Shown: one piece after another, positions 33,937 to 44,156 of the stretch
Position numbering within the stretch: position 1 is the stretch's first letter
How the letters are laid out: every line of letters starts with the position of its first letter
NCBI GenBank assembly: GCA_022478985.1
Contig: JAKSZP010013606.1
Span: 1-64,000, forward strand
Source: Massospora cicadina
Taxonomy: Eukaryota; Entomophthoromycota; Entomophthoromycetes; Entomophthorales; Entomophthoraceae
Length of the DNA stretch: 64,000 nucleotides
Direction: 5' to 3'
Position numbers and translations under genes: made by a program
The notes under the pieces: model-generated
The model's input: the letters and a program-made list of their open reading frames with translations, nothing else
Database searches by the model: none
Told to the model about the DNA's origin: nothing

Positions 33937-34400
33937 TAAATGGTGATTTATTCAAGTTGGCATAACCTTAGGATAATCTTATTGTAACAAAAGGGGATGG
34001 GAAGCAATCTCGTAGCGGCTAGAGGCTAAAAAACATGGGAAACTTCCTATAAAATATTCTGATGGGGTAAGGCCATAAGGGTATAGCTTTACTATAACCT
34101 GGCCCAATTGAGGATGTTGAGAATCGCTCCAGTTCGGGGGAAGCCTCAACTTTGGGGTTCCAAAATATGTATCATCAGTTTATATTTAATTAATCGATTA
34201 TTGGTTTATTGGGCCTAAAGCCCAAAATCATCAATAATACTATTTTTTGAAGCGCTGAGTGATTTCCTATAATAACGCCGAGTTTATAACTGAACGAATC
34301 CTGGATAAATCACCTCCGTTAGTGCTCCACTGGCCGATAAGATAGGAAGGATACCTGAACCAAATTAATATCATCTTGATATTAAGCTCGAGGTTGTATT

Positions 34401-34422
34401 TTTTTTAGTACTAGATGGTCCC
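34401..34422 (-). mobile_element. Micro-retroposon insertion with 17-bp duplication
   Basis: Six T then AGTACTAGATGGTCCC are flanked by two perfect copies of AAGCTCGAGGTTGTATT (34384-34400 and 34423-34439). The insert is only 22 bp. It has the same sequence as the insert at 33914-33929, so it is a repeated, mobile sequence. Confidence 0.65.
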
Positions 34423-36236
34423 AAGCTCGAGGTTGTATTCAGAGTCTAACTCCTCAAGTCACCCTATTAACCACCATATGCTACCCATTATACCTTACTC
34501 TCTATTAGCTTCCTAATAGCAGATAATGGAAACCATTTATGTGTTACCATTATTGATCTCAGTCCTGCCCTCAATGATGAATCCAGATCTACTCCACCTC
34601 TAAACCTGGACTGTGCCATCACCACCTAACCTCTGAATCTAATTCCTCTATCATATGTGGTATTCACCTATCACTCATTAACCTGATTTTTTCTCTGGTA
34701 CTTTAAACATACCAACTTTTTACCAATAAAATACTTCGTACTCCCTTTTCTATATATTAAAAGTCATTTACCTCCAAAGGCATAGCCTTTCTATATTAGG
34801 AGCTTGGAAAGGGATCGAGGGAACCTTTGGCATAGATTTTCTATACAGTAAACCTAGAAATTAGACCAGCCAACTATTGACCTGTGCACTTAATGTGTAA
34901 AGGGACCTTATGCTACAGAGGATAGAAGCTGCACGAATTGCTATACATTTTAGCCAAGTGGGCAAACGTTTAAATTTGAAGCATGGTAACCCTTACCAGA
35001 TAGGGTCTATAGAGTATTAAACCATCCTTCGAGATGGGGAGGCAGTTAAATACCCTAATAAATGGGTCCACCTCACCTAGAAAATGATAACGTCGTATGA
35101 AATTGTTGTGGGTTGTAGATGTAGATAGGATAGCTTTATTATTTGGGTATTGATATCAAATAAAGGATTGTAGTCACTCCAATATATAACAAAAAAGTTA
35201 TAAAGTAACACCGTATATAATTATCATAAGGTAGAGCTGTAGATAGGATACCTATAACATTTAGGGTATCGATATCAAATAAAGGATTATGTTTAGTCAC
35301 TCTACGATAAGATAAACAAGGTTATATCCGTATACCCCAAAAATGAAAGGTTTTTATAGATGAAGAATCAAGTTTAAAGCACGATTTAGTCATGAGCGAA
35401 GGTATAAGCTGCATCTGGTAACTTTGATAAAAGTTTATATTTAACAGGATTTATCGTTATAGGCCAGGTATAAAACCTTTAAAGGGTACCGGTCGAAGCT
35501 TTAGGCACTTAAGTTAAAGGTTGGAGTTGTGCTCATCAGTTGTAGCCAGTAAAGTCGCATAGAGTTTTAAACCAAAACTCTTTCAAAGTTTTTACGTGTG
35601 GGCACGTTGCTCATTTAATATCTAGGCACATGGCTCACCTCTTAAAGATATGCTCGTTATTATGATTAAGTGAACACTTTAGACAATCTCTAATGCCTCA
35701 GGGGTAGAGGTAGCCAACATAACTGAGGGTATGATAATTACATCAAACCCAAGTTATAAATTTATGCCCTAAAGGGGTGAACGCGGCAGCTGGTGAAATA
35801 TTACCCCTACACAAGTTCCCAACTGAACTGCCGCCGTAAATTATCCTCCATCGGTTACTTATTCCCAACTTACCGAATCAAAAGTTGAATATTTCAACAA
35901 AATCATAAATGTCCTAGTTTGATTGGGTAATCGGGGTCCCAATTTTCCGAGGGTACGAACGGATGCAAAACCTCAATACTCACTACACTAGGGTTGAAGG
36001 CTAAGTTTCAACAGCGGATTCCAAGCCTCGCGAAGCCCCCGTTATTCGGTGCGAAGATGTATTTTTTCCCTTCAGTTTATAATGGAAGCAGTTTTGTATA
36101 GGCACGAAAAAGGTTAAAAAAGTAGATTATCAGTTCATCTGATTTACTTGAAATCAGTTTTGCAATTGTCAAAAGCATAAGAAGTTGAACTATTAACTGT
36201 TTACTTTAAAATGGCAAGCAGCGGAAGAAGGTAGCT

Positions 36237-37523
36237 TTAGTGACCGGCGCCAGATTTACCGTTCTTTATCGCGGTAATCAGGTTCACGCTAGCGAAGAAG
36301 GTACCGGCGATGAGGCCAAACAAACCGAGTAGGACGACCACGAGGGTGATGGCGCTCTGGGTGATGGAACGGTTCTTGAACCCGAAAAGTTTGTAGTGAA
36401 AGGCGACGGGGAGAAGGAACACGATCATGCAGTTGGCAAGGGCACCACATAGCGACATCAGTTCGCTAAAGTAGGGGACGAACATGGCGACGACCGTCAC
36501 CGCGGAGCAGATGAAGCACCGCAGCGCAACGCGGAGCACAAACTCGCGGGACTTTGACATGTATTTACGATCGATCCTTAAGAAATTTTCCTGCTCTAGA
36601 GCGAACGAGCACAGGTAGATGGGGGCTGCCAGTAGCACGTGGGCCGTTATTGCGGCGTAGCCAAAGATCGTCGCCGGACCCTTCGCGAGTGATTTGAGAA
36701 CTGGAGAATTGACACCCTCGCCATAGTATAAGTAGCCGCAGCCTCCGGTAACGACGTACATGGCAGTGATTGAGATGATGGCTAAGGTAAGCACCTTGTT
36801 CCAAGAGCGAGGGTAGCGCATCGAACCCTCGACGTGAGGGTAGACCACGTTGCCACCATAAGAAAAAGCGATCGTGGCGAGGGCGGGTGCCAACTGGCCA
36901 AAGTCGAATACCTTAGTGGTAACGGAGGTGGGATCGTAGGTGATGCCACCCCAAATCACGACAACGAACACGACCGCGAGCGTAGCGAGTGCACCAAACG
37001 CCGCCAGCAGCGCTACCTCCTTTAGCGTCTTGAGCAGTGAGAATGGAACCATGACGACCAGCCCAGCCAGCATTATCCATATCGGTTTTTCAAGCGGTGA
37101 GCCGCCGCCGTAGTCATTCAGGATATCGTACACACTCGACCCGGTCAGCAAAATATAGATGGTCGCGCCCGATAACGAGATGGTATAGTGGAAGACCTTG
37201 GTAAAGTAACGGCCGGGTAAACCAAATGCCGCCTCCCCGATATCGGGTAATTCAAGCAGCCTCTCCCCAGGCTTGTAATAAAGGCATTCTACCAACAGCC
37301 GCCCGGTGAAGATGCTCACCACCGCAACGATACCAAAGAACATGAGCATCAACCACCCGCCCTGAGCCATCGCTGCCGGCAACCCGAGGATGCCAGTGCC
37401 AGCGATGGCACACACGATGTTGAAATAGGCGCCGAAACTGGACCCAGTACGGTGGTCGTCCCCACTCGACTTGATGGAGATTTGATCTGCGCCGTACTTG
37501 CTTTCTAATTTGAAGCTTTCCAT
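36237..37523 (-). CDS. Amino acid transporter, AAAP family (Avt/SLC32-36-like)
   Basis: A 428-residue single-exon protein. After a hydrophilic N-terminus of about 30 residues come about 11 membrane segments (roughly 32-52, 57-78, 110-130, 147-165, 170-192, 208-226, 245-266, 285-308, 328-350, 355-375, 388-415). The first segment has the family's GTGILGLPAAMA motif, and AFSYGGNVVYPHVEGSMR (residues 219-236) is the conserved central motif. Such carriers move neutral or other amino acids across vacuolar or plasma membranes by proton coupling; the substrate here is unknown. The ATG at 37523 fits the family's short N-terminus and lies about 30 bases after a TTAAATA-like box. GC content is clearly higher than in the flanks. 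It is the only intact host gene recognised in the window. Confidence 0.93.
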   Translation of the reverse strand: MESFKLESKYGADQISIKSSGDDHRTGSSFGAYFNIVCAIAGTGILGLPAAMAQGGWLMLMFFGIVAVVSIFTGRLLVECLYYKPGERLLELPDIGEAAFGLPGRYFTKVFHYTISLSGATIYILLTGSSVYDILNDYGGGSPLEKPIWIMLAGLVVMVPFSLLKTLKEVALLAAFGALATLAVVFVVVIWGGITYDPTSVTTKVFDFGQLAPALATIAFSYGGNVVYPHVEGSMRYPRSWNKVLTLAIISITAMYVVTGGCGYLYYGEGVNSPVLKSLAKGPATIFGYAAITAHVLLAAPIYLCSFALEQENFLRIDRKYMSKSREFVLRVALRCFICSAVTVVAMFVPYFSELMSLCGALANCMIVFLLPVAFHYKLFGFKNRSITQSAITLVVVLLGLFGLIAGTFFASVNLITAIKNGKSGAGH

Positions 37524-39448
37524 TAAGGCTTAGCTCTCCCCCGCCTCCTATTTAAGCTAATCCCACCCAATTCCGTTGATTTGATGCCCCAGTTCATTTT
37601 GGAAATTGGCTATCAAATGGGTCCCAAACCCTCACATGACATGCTAGTTCATTATAAATGGTTACTTTCATTATGCTTCGTAAATTTTCTTTTACGGCAT
37701 CAGATCTACTTTATCCATTGAGGTTTATAAATATATGACGTCATTTAATACGCTCGATCGGTTGATTGACTTAAGCTCGGATATCAGCTGCCAACCCGCT
37801 TACCTCAATTACGAGCTGATTGATTGATCCCATGCAGCTGCTAATCGTTAAGCTTTAAAGACGTTTGATTCGTTGTCAGCTGATCCCACCAATGACAAGC
37901 CTTAAACGCGTACCAAATAGATACTATTTGTTCACGAGTACCTGACCGATGATATCATCCTTTCGATCATGTGATGCTTCCCTACGCCATGTGATATAAT
38001 AAATAATCAAGCTCAGCTAAATTGTAATCGGGATGGCGCGCTAAACGATTTAAACGGGCCCCATACGTTATCCAACCTAAGCCGAGCCGAGCTCACTTCA
38101 GCTATTTTAAAAGGCTGAGGGTGGGACTAATTTTAATTCGGACGGAGCTAATTAGAAATGTCAATTGCCGTAGCGACCCTACCCTTCCGCTATCTATGAA
38201 ATCATAAACTCATCTACCATTGGCCGATTTTGTTTCGCATCTATGCGTCCGATATCAATCAATAAAGTTTGCATCGGCTTAGCAAATACCCACCATCAAT
38301 TCTCCACCCACGTGATCACGTTTTCTTTCACGTTATCTCTGAGGTGGTCGAATCGATAAGATGATAAGGTTGGTGAATAGGTGTTGCTGGATCCGCATCA
38401 GCTGAAATAAAAGCTGCCTCCATCATCCCGAATGGACTATAGTATATCTTTGGGTTGATGGAGCGAACCGTTAACCGGTAATACAAATATTACTTTTATT
38501 GGCCAATTAAATCGAATAGAATATATATAAACCTAAAGGCATGAAATATGTTTCTGCGGCATAAAGATATTATTCAAAAGATAATCAACCCACCTGTTCC
38601 CAAAACCAGCTTCAATACCATACTCTGCACCGGTTGAGCTACATTAACCTATCTAAAGATTTTAGATAAACTGATAATCGACACCGGGTACGAAAATACC
38701 AAACTATAACGATCCTCCATTGGCTTCCAAAATTTAATTTGGCGTGCATCCAAAATCCCCAAAACCTTATTCTACATCTGATAAAGCTCACCGTTAGGCG
38801 TAAAACTTTCATCTACCTCAGTTATAACCCACAATGGCTCAAAAATTATTATTGATATTACCTTACTGGATTATAATTGGGTACCTTTAGATTCATGTCA
38901 TCAGCTTACTTCCTATAATCCCACTTCACCTTGGAAATAGGGTTATCGATATCTCCCTAACAACCTTATACACCCAATAATTATTAAAATCAGATGTCAT
39001 AATAGATAATAAATTGTGGTTACCCTTATAGAAAAGCCTTGCTACCACCTGGACACGCGGGGTTTAAATCCTGGCCCCTACCTAAAACCTCGGTGCGGTA
39101 TATTATTATCCCAAGGTTGGCCATCAGATATAGTTACTTCCATGAATAATATTTAATAGGTGAGAAACTGTTCAGCTCTACAGTGTAGCGGGTACATGTT
39201 ATGTTAAACTAAATTGAACCTAATTATAATGAATTTACCCTAATAATTTATCATTATGATCCCATTATCCATAGATTGGATGGGGTTGCTAACTTTTAGC
39301 TGAGTTTTAGATAGCATTATCTTTAGATAGGTTCAACTAGATTCAGCCTTAAGTGGATGTAGATAATTGTTATAAGTTGAGGTACCAAAGGCTCATACCT
39401 ATTAAAGTTTATATATAGCTATCCTATTGGATAGGTTAGACCATCAGC
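37524..39448. other. Intergenic host DNA upstream of the transporter
   Basis: No coding region was found. The first 800 bases contain many palindromic hexamer-like motifs and are less AT-rich than the rest, as expected for promoter DNA. A box-A-like TAGCTCAACCGG (minus strand, about 38630) and a box-B-like GGGTTTAAATCC (plus strand, about 39059) suggest degenerate tRNA-like sequences, but neither folds convincingly. Confidence 0.45.
37549..37556 (-). promoter_or_regulatory. TATA-like box of the transporter gene
   Basis: CTTAAATA on the minus strand lies about 26-33 bases upstream of the start codon at 37523. That is close for a TATA box unless the 5' UTR is very short, so the assignment is tentative. 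Confidence 0.3.
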
Positions 39449-39774
39449 TTGCGTTTTAAATTGTTTAGTGTGGTGGTTATATCCCATCTAAAATACCAGA
39501 TTCTTTTTTGTAGATTAGATATAGATCATCTACAGACTTGGGTATTGGAGAGATTGTTATGTGGGGTGCTGGTATCAGCTAAACTTTTAAGGCACCACTC
39601 TACCTTATATCAATGGGATACTTGTAAGGCTTTTAACCCTTTGATCTACAACCATGAGTCTCACATGTGGTCAGTTATTTGGGCCCAAACTAATTATCAC
39701 ATATGGTTCTCATGGAATAGCTTGAAGGGAGGCTTTTTTAAATATTTCAGGCCCACACTTTTGGAACTTAAATC
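39449..39774 (+). pseudogene. gag: Gag-like remnant J, left part
   Basis: An open plus-strand frame up to the LTR of element B ends in WNSLKGGFFKYFRPTLLEL, a pattern like the gypsy capsid W..LK..F...F.P. After element B (from 52785) the sequence YREWVKVLLPS continues this pattern (yR..l..L). The identification rests on pattern only, with no catalytic motif to confirm it. Confidence 0.4.
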
Positions 39775-40926
39775 TGTAAGTCCAGGGGAATGTCCCCTGT
39801 GTGTCAATCAGACCCTTTTCCTGTTTCTGAGTAAAAAGGCTCCAAAGAGGGTGGCTGTACCCCCATCACCCAGGGTGACCTCACCCACGTGGTAGACAAG
39901 TGCTGGATAACAGCTCTCCCTCTTTGGATCCCTCCCTGGTGCCCACACTCACCTCATCTAAACTCATATGTCTGATCAGGGAATTTGCACCAAAATTGCC
40001 AAAATGAAGTTGATCAGTCCAAAAATGAGTGGAAATGAGCCCAATGATTGGAATCCACATAGTCAAAAAAGAATGAAGATTGATGCATTGGCCAGAATTG
40101 CCAACAGTTTCAATTTACCAACACCGCGATCATTGAAATCAACCCCTCCCAAAATCATTGAGGATGATCCCCAATGTGCAGGTAGCAGCATCGGACACCA
40201 TTGACAATAGTTCAAAGCTCCCTTCTGGCAAATCAGGTGTTGTGGCTGATGCAATACTTTTGACTGAATGAATGGCCCAGCGACCAGGCATGAGCAGGTT
40301 GAGCATCCTGAACCTATTCCCAACCAATTGGGACTGCCCCTACATGGGGTGGCCTTGGGGGATTCCCAATGCTTGTTGGGCCAGATGCTGTTGTGCCAAC
40401 CACTGGAAATGCAGTCAAGTCTCAGCTCAGGCATTTGAGGTTGAACTGACAATGACTCAGCCTGCCACCAATTCCTTCAATGTCAGTTCCCAGTGAGTTT
40501 ATCTGCCCCATTCCCAAATAATTCACCAGTTAGGTTGAACTTGAAGGACTTGATCCTGGCCTGTTTCCTCATCAATTGACCACTATTTAATCAGTTGTAT
40601 TGTACTGAGAAAATTGTTGTTCAATTTTTCTTCCTTAATTTTCCATTAAAAAACCTTTCCCAAAATTTAGTTTTTTATATTGAAAAATAAACTGCCTTTT
40701 CCACCAACACTCACACACCCCTTGGGGTTAATGGCCATATTTGCCTGCCATTTTATTATGTGCCTGTACAAGATTCTGGCTCACCAGCAGCTATTAGTAA
40801 AACTCCTTTCCAGTTTCATATCTGTTGTACTAGCAGCAGTGCCTTTGGCATTCTGGCTTGCTGTTCAGGTGCTCCAGCACCTAGGCTGGCAGGTCAGTCT
40901 AATTCTAACTTGCTGTTTACCTGACA
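39775..40926 (+). repeat. 5' LTR of element B
   Basis: It aligns over its length with 51074-52784 minus the mariner insert, and with the reverse complement of the solo LTR at 58840-60819. It carries the uninterrupted mariner target sequence AACTCATATGTCTG at about 39961-39974. The leader AUG is changed to ATA at 40677. Confidence 0.92.
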
Positions 40927-41111
40927 TGATTGACCAACCATTATTACTAACTATTTCTGCCTCTCTTGTTGATATTGGCATAGCAATGGCCCCTTCTTTG
41001 CAGCTGAACCAGGTTGTGAAGAAAATTTTCCCTGTCCATAATGGCCTAGTTCCACTCAATATGTCAAATCCATACCCCATGTTGCCATGGCTATTGTGCC
41101 CATGTCAGTAG
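40680..41111 (+). pseudogene. Element B LTR-encoded leader ORF crossing the primer site
   Basis: The frame is open for 144 codons from inside the LTR, through its end at 40926 and the primer site (40928-40938), to 41111. It has two strongly hydrophobic segments in the LTR part (LMAIFACHFIMCLYKILA and SFISVVLAAVPLAFWLAVQV) and a third after the primer site. In this copy the start is ATA-TTG; in the 3' LTR it is ATG-TTG (52535), the first AUG after the self-primer motif. The solo copy at 58840-60819 keeps a similar hydrophobic frame on its minus strand. No known family was recognised. Confidence 0.55.
40928..40938 (+). other. Element B self-primer-binding site
   Basis: GATTGACCAAC starts one base after the 5' LTR. 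It is exactly complementary (11 of 11) to GTTGGTCAATC at 52473-52483 in the 3' LTR, which lies about 50 bases upstream of the leader AUG. In the 5' LTR the motif is altered (GTTGTTCAATT). Confidence 0.65.
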
Positions 41112-41269
41112 AATCTGACATTATGACTTGCAACAGGTTTGCTCCCCCTATGAACCTAGCAGTTTCCCCTGACCCCACTACCATCTCTTCAGTATCACTG
41201 GATTCATCCACAACTACCAATAAAGAGAACTTCACTTAATTCTTATTACCCATGAAGATTAGTGTTGGG

Positions 41270-41640
41270 TCCCATCACATCTCCTTTGAGGCCTTGGGGG
41301 ATACCGTAGCCGCGGACAATTTTATGAGTTTTGAACTGGCTCAATAATTGGAACTTGACTTGGATGCAGGTCCTTCAGTGATGGTTGCATCATCAGCCTC
41401 CCAAACCTCATACCTAGTTTGTTGACCAGGTACATTCTCAATACACCAGTTCAGCTTCTGCAATCAGTTCTCAGCAATGCCAAACTTGGTGTTCCCAGTT
41501 ATCTTAGGAGTTGGTTGGTGGTGTTGGCAACATGTTAAGATTCATCTAGAGTCAAATATGTTGTCTTTTGCCAATGATCAGACTGAGGGAGAATTTCTTT
41601 TAGTTAATACTCAAAAAAGCTCAAGGTTATAGCTCCAATA
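41270..41640 (+). pseudogene. pol: Element B aspartic protease, degenerate
   Basis: FEALGDTVAADNFMSFELAQ (about 41289-41348) is the retropepsin active-site segment with the glycine of DTG replaced by valine. FPVILGVGWW follows near 41491-41520 as the usual retropepsin end motif. Stops are present in between. Confidence 0.7.
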
Positions 41641-41739
41641 CTTCCCTCATTTCCCCTTTGGGCCTCCCATCCAATTTTCCCAAAGAATTGATGTGCTACC
41701 AGAGTATTTTCAATTCTGAGAAGGCGGACCATCTTCCCC

Positions 41740-42720
41740 TCACACCAAATTCAACTGTGAATTCTGTACAATTGTACAGTTGGTGAATATCAACTGCCCG
41801 TTGTATCCCCACACAGCAGAGGAGAAGGTTTCACTCAACACTTGGTTGGACAATATGCTGAAAAAGGGTGGTTGTTTAAGGAGACATCGCCAGTCATGTC
41901 TCCCATTGTTTTTGCTAAAAAAGCTGATGGTTCCCTTTGTCCCTGCATGGATTATGGACATTTAAATAAAGTCATAGTTCACGACCCATACCCCCTGCCA
42001 TTAGAGCAGACAATAAGCCAAGCAATCGCCAAATCTTGGGTGTTTTATAAGCTGGATCTCGTCAACGCCTTTAACAAGATTCAGATAATGAAAGGGTAAG
42101 AATGGTTAACAGCGATCTAGATGAAGCAAGGCATTTTCCAATTCCGTGTAATGCCCTTCATGCTGAGGAATGCCCCCACTACGTTCCAAAATATGATTGA
42201 CAGTGTACTGGGTGACCTCCATTTACTTGCACGGTCACTTATATTGATGATATTCTGGTTCACTCTCCAACTCCCAAACAACATGCTATTGACTTGGAAG
42301 CAGTCATGGCTGCTTTGCATAAGGTGGGCTTGTTTGTTAAGCCTTCCAAATGTGAGTTCTATAAGGAGAAAGTTATCTTCCTTGGGAACCTCATCCTTAA
42401 GGATGGCTACGTGATTCCCCATAATAAGTTGGATGCTATCCGGGAATGGCCTGCCCCAACAACCCAGAAACAATTATGGAGTTTCTTGGGAACCATTATT
42501 TTTCTAAAAAAATTTTCCCCAGCTCTTTTCCAGTTGGTGGCCCCACTCCACCCCTCACCGGCAAGAATGTATCATTTTGTTGGATGCCCAAATGCCAGCA
42601 GGCATTTGAGTCAATCAAGGAAGTGTTTTTATCCACTCCCATCCTGAAACATGCAGATACTGCAAATCCGTATATTGTCATGTGCGATGCCTCCTCAGTG
42701 GAAGTGGGGCAGTGCTGCCC
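41740..42720 (+). pseudogene. pol: Element B reverse transcriptase and start of RNase H
   Basis: Motifs in order: CPLYPHTAEEKVSLNTWL (about 41797-41850), SPVMSPIVFAKKADGSL, MDYGHLNKVIVHDPYPLPLE (about 41947-42006), FYKLDLVNAFNKIQI (first catalytic D), FRVMPFMLRNAPTTFQNMID, the YIDDILVHS active site (about 42239-42265) and GLFVKPSKCEFYKEKVIFLG. RNase H starts with YIVMCDASSVEVG and is cut at 42720 by element A. There are frameshifts near 42100 and 42230. Confidence 0.85.
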
Positions 42721-43619
42721 TGTCAAGAGAGTGTCTGTAACTCTCTCGTTCCCAGCAAGGTGATGTGGGATGCAAGCCCACATTGCTTGGGAACTAGCCA
42801 TTAAGAGAATGGGAAGGATGGCACCTCGAACTGTGCCTGTGCAAAAGGCACCCCAGGCAAGGGTGTAAAGTGCAACATAAAGTACCAGGTAAGACAGGAA
42901 TATCACAGCTTGAGTGGACCCCAAAGGGGAGTCCATAATCAAGTGTAACTTGGCGTCAGGGGCTTTGGATACCTCGATCTGGAGGGGACCTGGGCAGCCC
43001 AAGGGAGCACCTGGGATTTTTGTAAATTGCGATAAAAGGTAGTGGCCTACATAGTTGGAGACCTCCCCAAAGAGGTCCACCACCAAGTTTGCCCAAGGAA
43101 CCATTAGTAAAGAAACATAAAATAATGGGTAAATTTATTAAAGAAAAGTTGACCAACAAGGAATGTTGGTTGCAAAAACATATTTAAAATGGGACTGGGG
43201 AAATTCAGGTTCTGTGGAAGTGCGCCCAAGCCTTGATGTTCCAATAAAACAGACTCTTCCATCCGTTTTAGTAAAATATACCAAAAGTGCCTTCACTCAA
43301 GTAATTGATTGAAGCCATATTTTACCCAAGCTCAAAATTTCATAACTTGAGTGGGACTCGAACCCTTGCTCTCCAATCAACCAAATCAAACCATCATTGT
43401 TTACAACATAAATAGTTCATTTTAGTGCCTGGGCCGAGATCAGAGGCTGGGCGTTTTGCACCGCATTAGTATCAACCTGGGCATGCTTGGCTTGCACCCA
43501 GCGTTGATCTAAGGTGTGTTTCAGGTCAGGAAGAGCCTGAAGTTTCACCTTCTGGGCCTCCTGTCGCCCAGCCTTGTCTTTAGCATCTGTTCCTACTATA
43601 AAGTCATCCAACCATGACA
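42721..43619 (-). repeat. 3' LTR of element A
   Basis: An 899-bp copy with TGTCA...TGACA ends, preceded on the minus strand by the polypurine tract GGAGGAGAGGGTAA. The leader frame is fully open here from ATG 43104 to the LTR end (128 codons). A tRNA-like box B (GGTTCGAGTCC, minus) lies near 43350. Confidence 0.93.
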
Positions 43620-44156
43620 TTACCCTCTCCTCCTTCTTGGGCTCCACCCCCCAGGGGCGTTTGCTAAGGAGAAGTTCTTATGTGCTGGTAGCAACTTCAT
43701 AGCAGCAATGGCCGGCTTAGGCTGAGATCCTGCAGCCTCAGGAAAATTATCATGGAAAGATATCATCAGGTCTTGGGCATGTACACAATCCCATGCTGGC
43801 ACCCAACTGTTCTCTGCTGCGTCAAACCCTTTCCAGGATACCAGGTACTCAAGGCGTTTCTTAACCTGGTGGGAGGCTACTATTTTCTCCACTTCCCATT
43901 CTGGTGCCCCATCCACAAGATAAGCCTTGGGAGTCACAGGAGGAGGGCCCTCAAACAATGTCAACTTGCTTTCATGAAAGATGGAGAAGATCTGAAATGC
44001 GGAGGGAAGATCCAACTGGTATGAGGCATGTCCCACCTTTCTAACTACACGGTAAGGACCAATCCTCTTTGGACCCAGCTTTTTGCATGGCTGCTTGATA
44101 GGGATGTTGTAAGCATCAAGCATCACGAGATCCCCTTCCTTGTATGCTGGACCCAC
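43620..44156 (-). CDS. pol: Element A integrase C-terminus with chromodomain
   Basis: A 178-codon frame starts VGPAYKEGDLVMLDAYNIP (integrase C-terminal GPY/F-type region, with LGPKRIGPYRVV). It has a chromodomain at about residues 84-125 (WEVEKIVASHQVKKRLEYLV, SWKGFDAAENSWVP) and ends with a tail containing MKLLPAHKNFSLANAPGG. It is separated from the rest of the integrase by a single TGA at 44157; the related element at the window end has tryptophan there. It would steer integration by binding modified histone tails. Confidence 0.85.
   Translation of the reverse strand: MGPAYKEGDLVMLDAYNIPIKQPCKKLGPKRIGPYRVVRKVGHASYQLDLPSAFQIFSIFHESKLTLFEGPPPVTPKAYLVDGAPEWEVEKIVASHQVKKRLEYLVSWKGFDAAENSWVPAWDCVHAQDLMISFHDNFPEAAGSQPKPAIAAMKLLPAHKNFSLANAPGGWSPRRRRG

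Larger units (their letters stand above)
32149..36236. other. AT-rich intergenic host DNA
   Basis: No coding region, LTR or conserved protein motif was found in these 4 kb. It contains a tRNA-like motif (about 33552-33625, minus) and poly(T)-headed micro-insertions at 33875-33936 and 34401-34422. The 35700-36236 part is somewhat richer in G+C but has no supported ORF. Confidence 0.6.

Noticed and set aside
36565..37025. Short frames on both strands over the transporter
   Set aside because: They are contained in the 428-codon transporter frame, which has strong family motifs.
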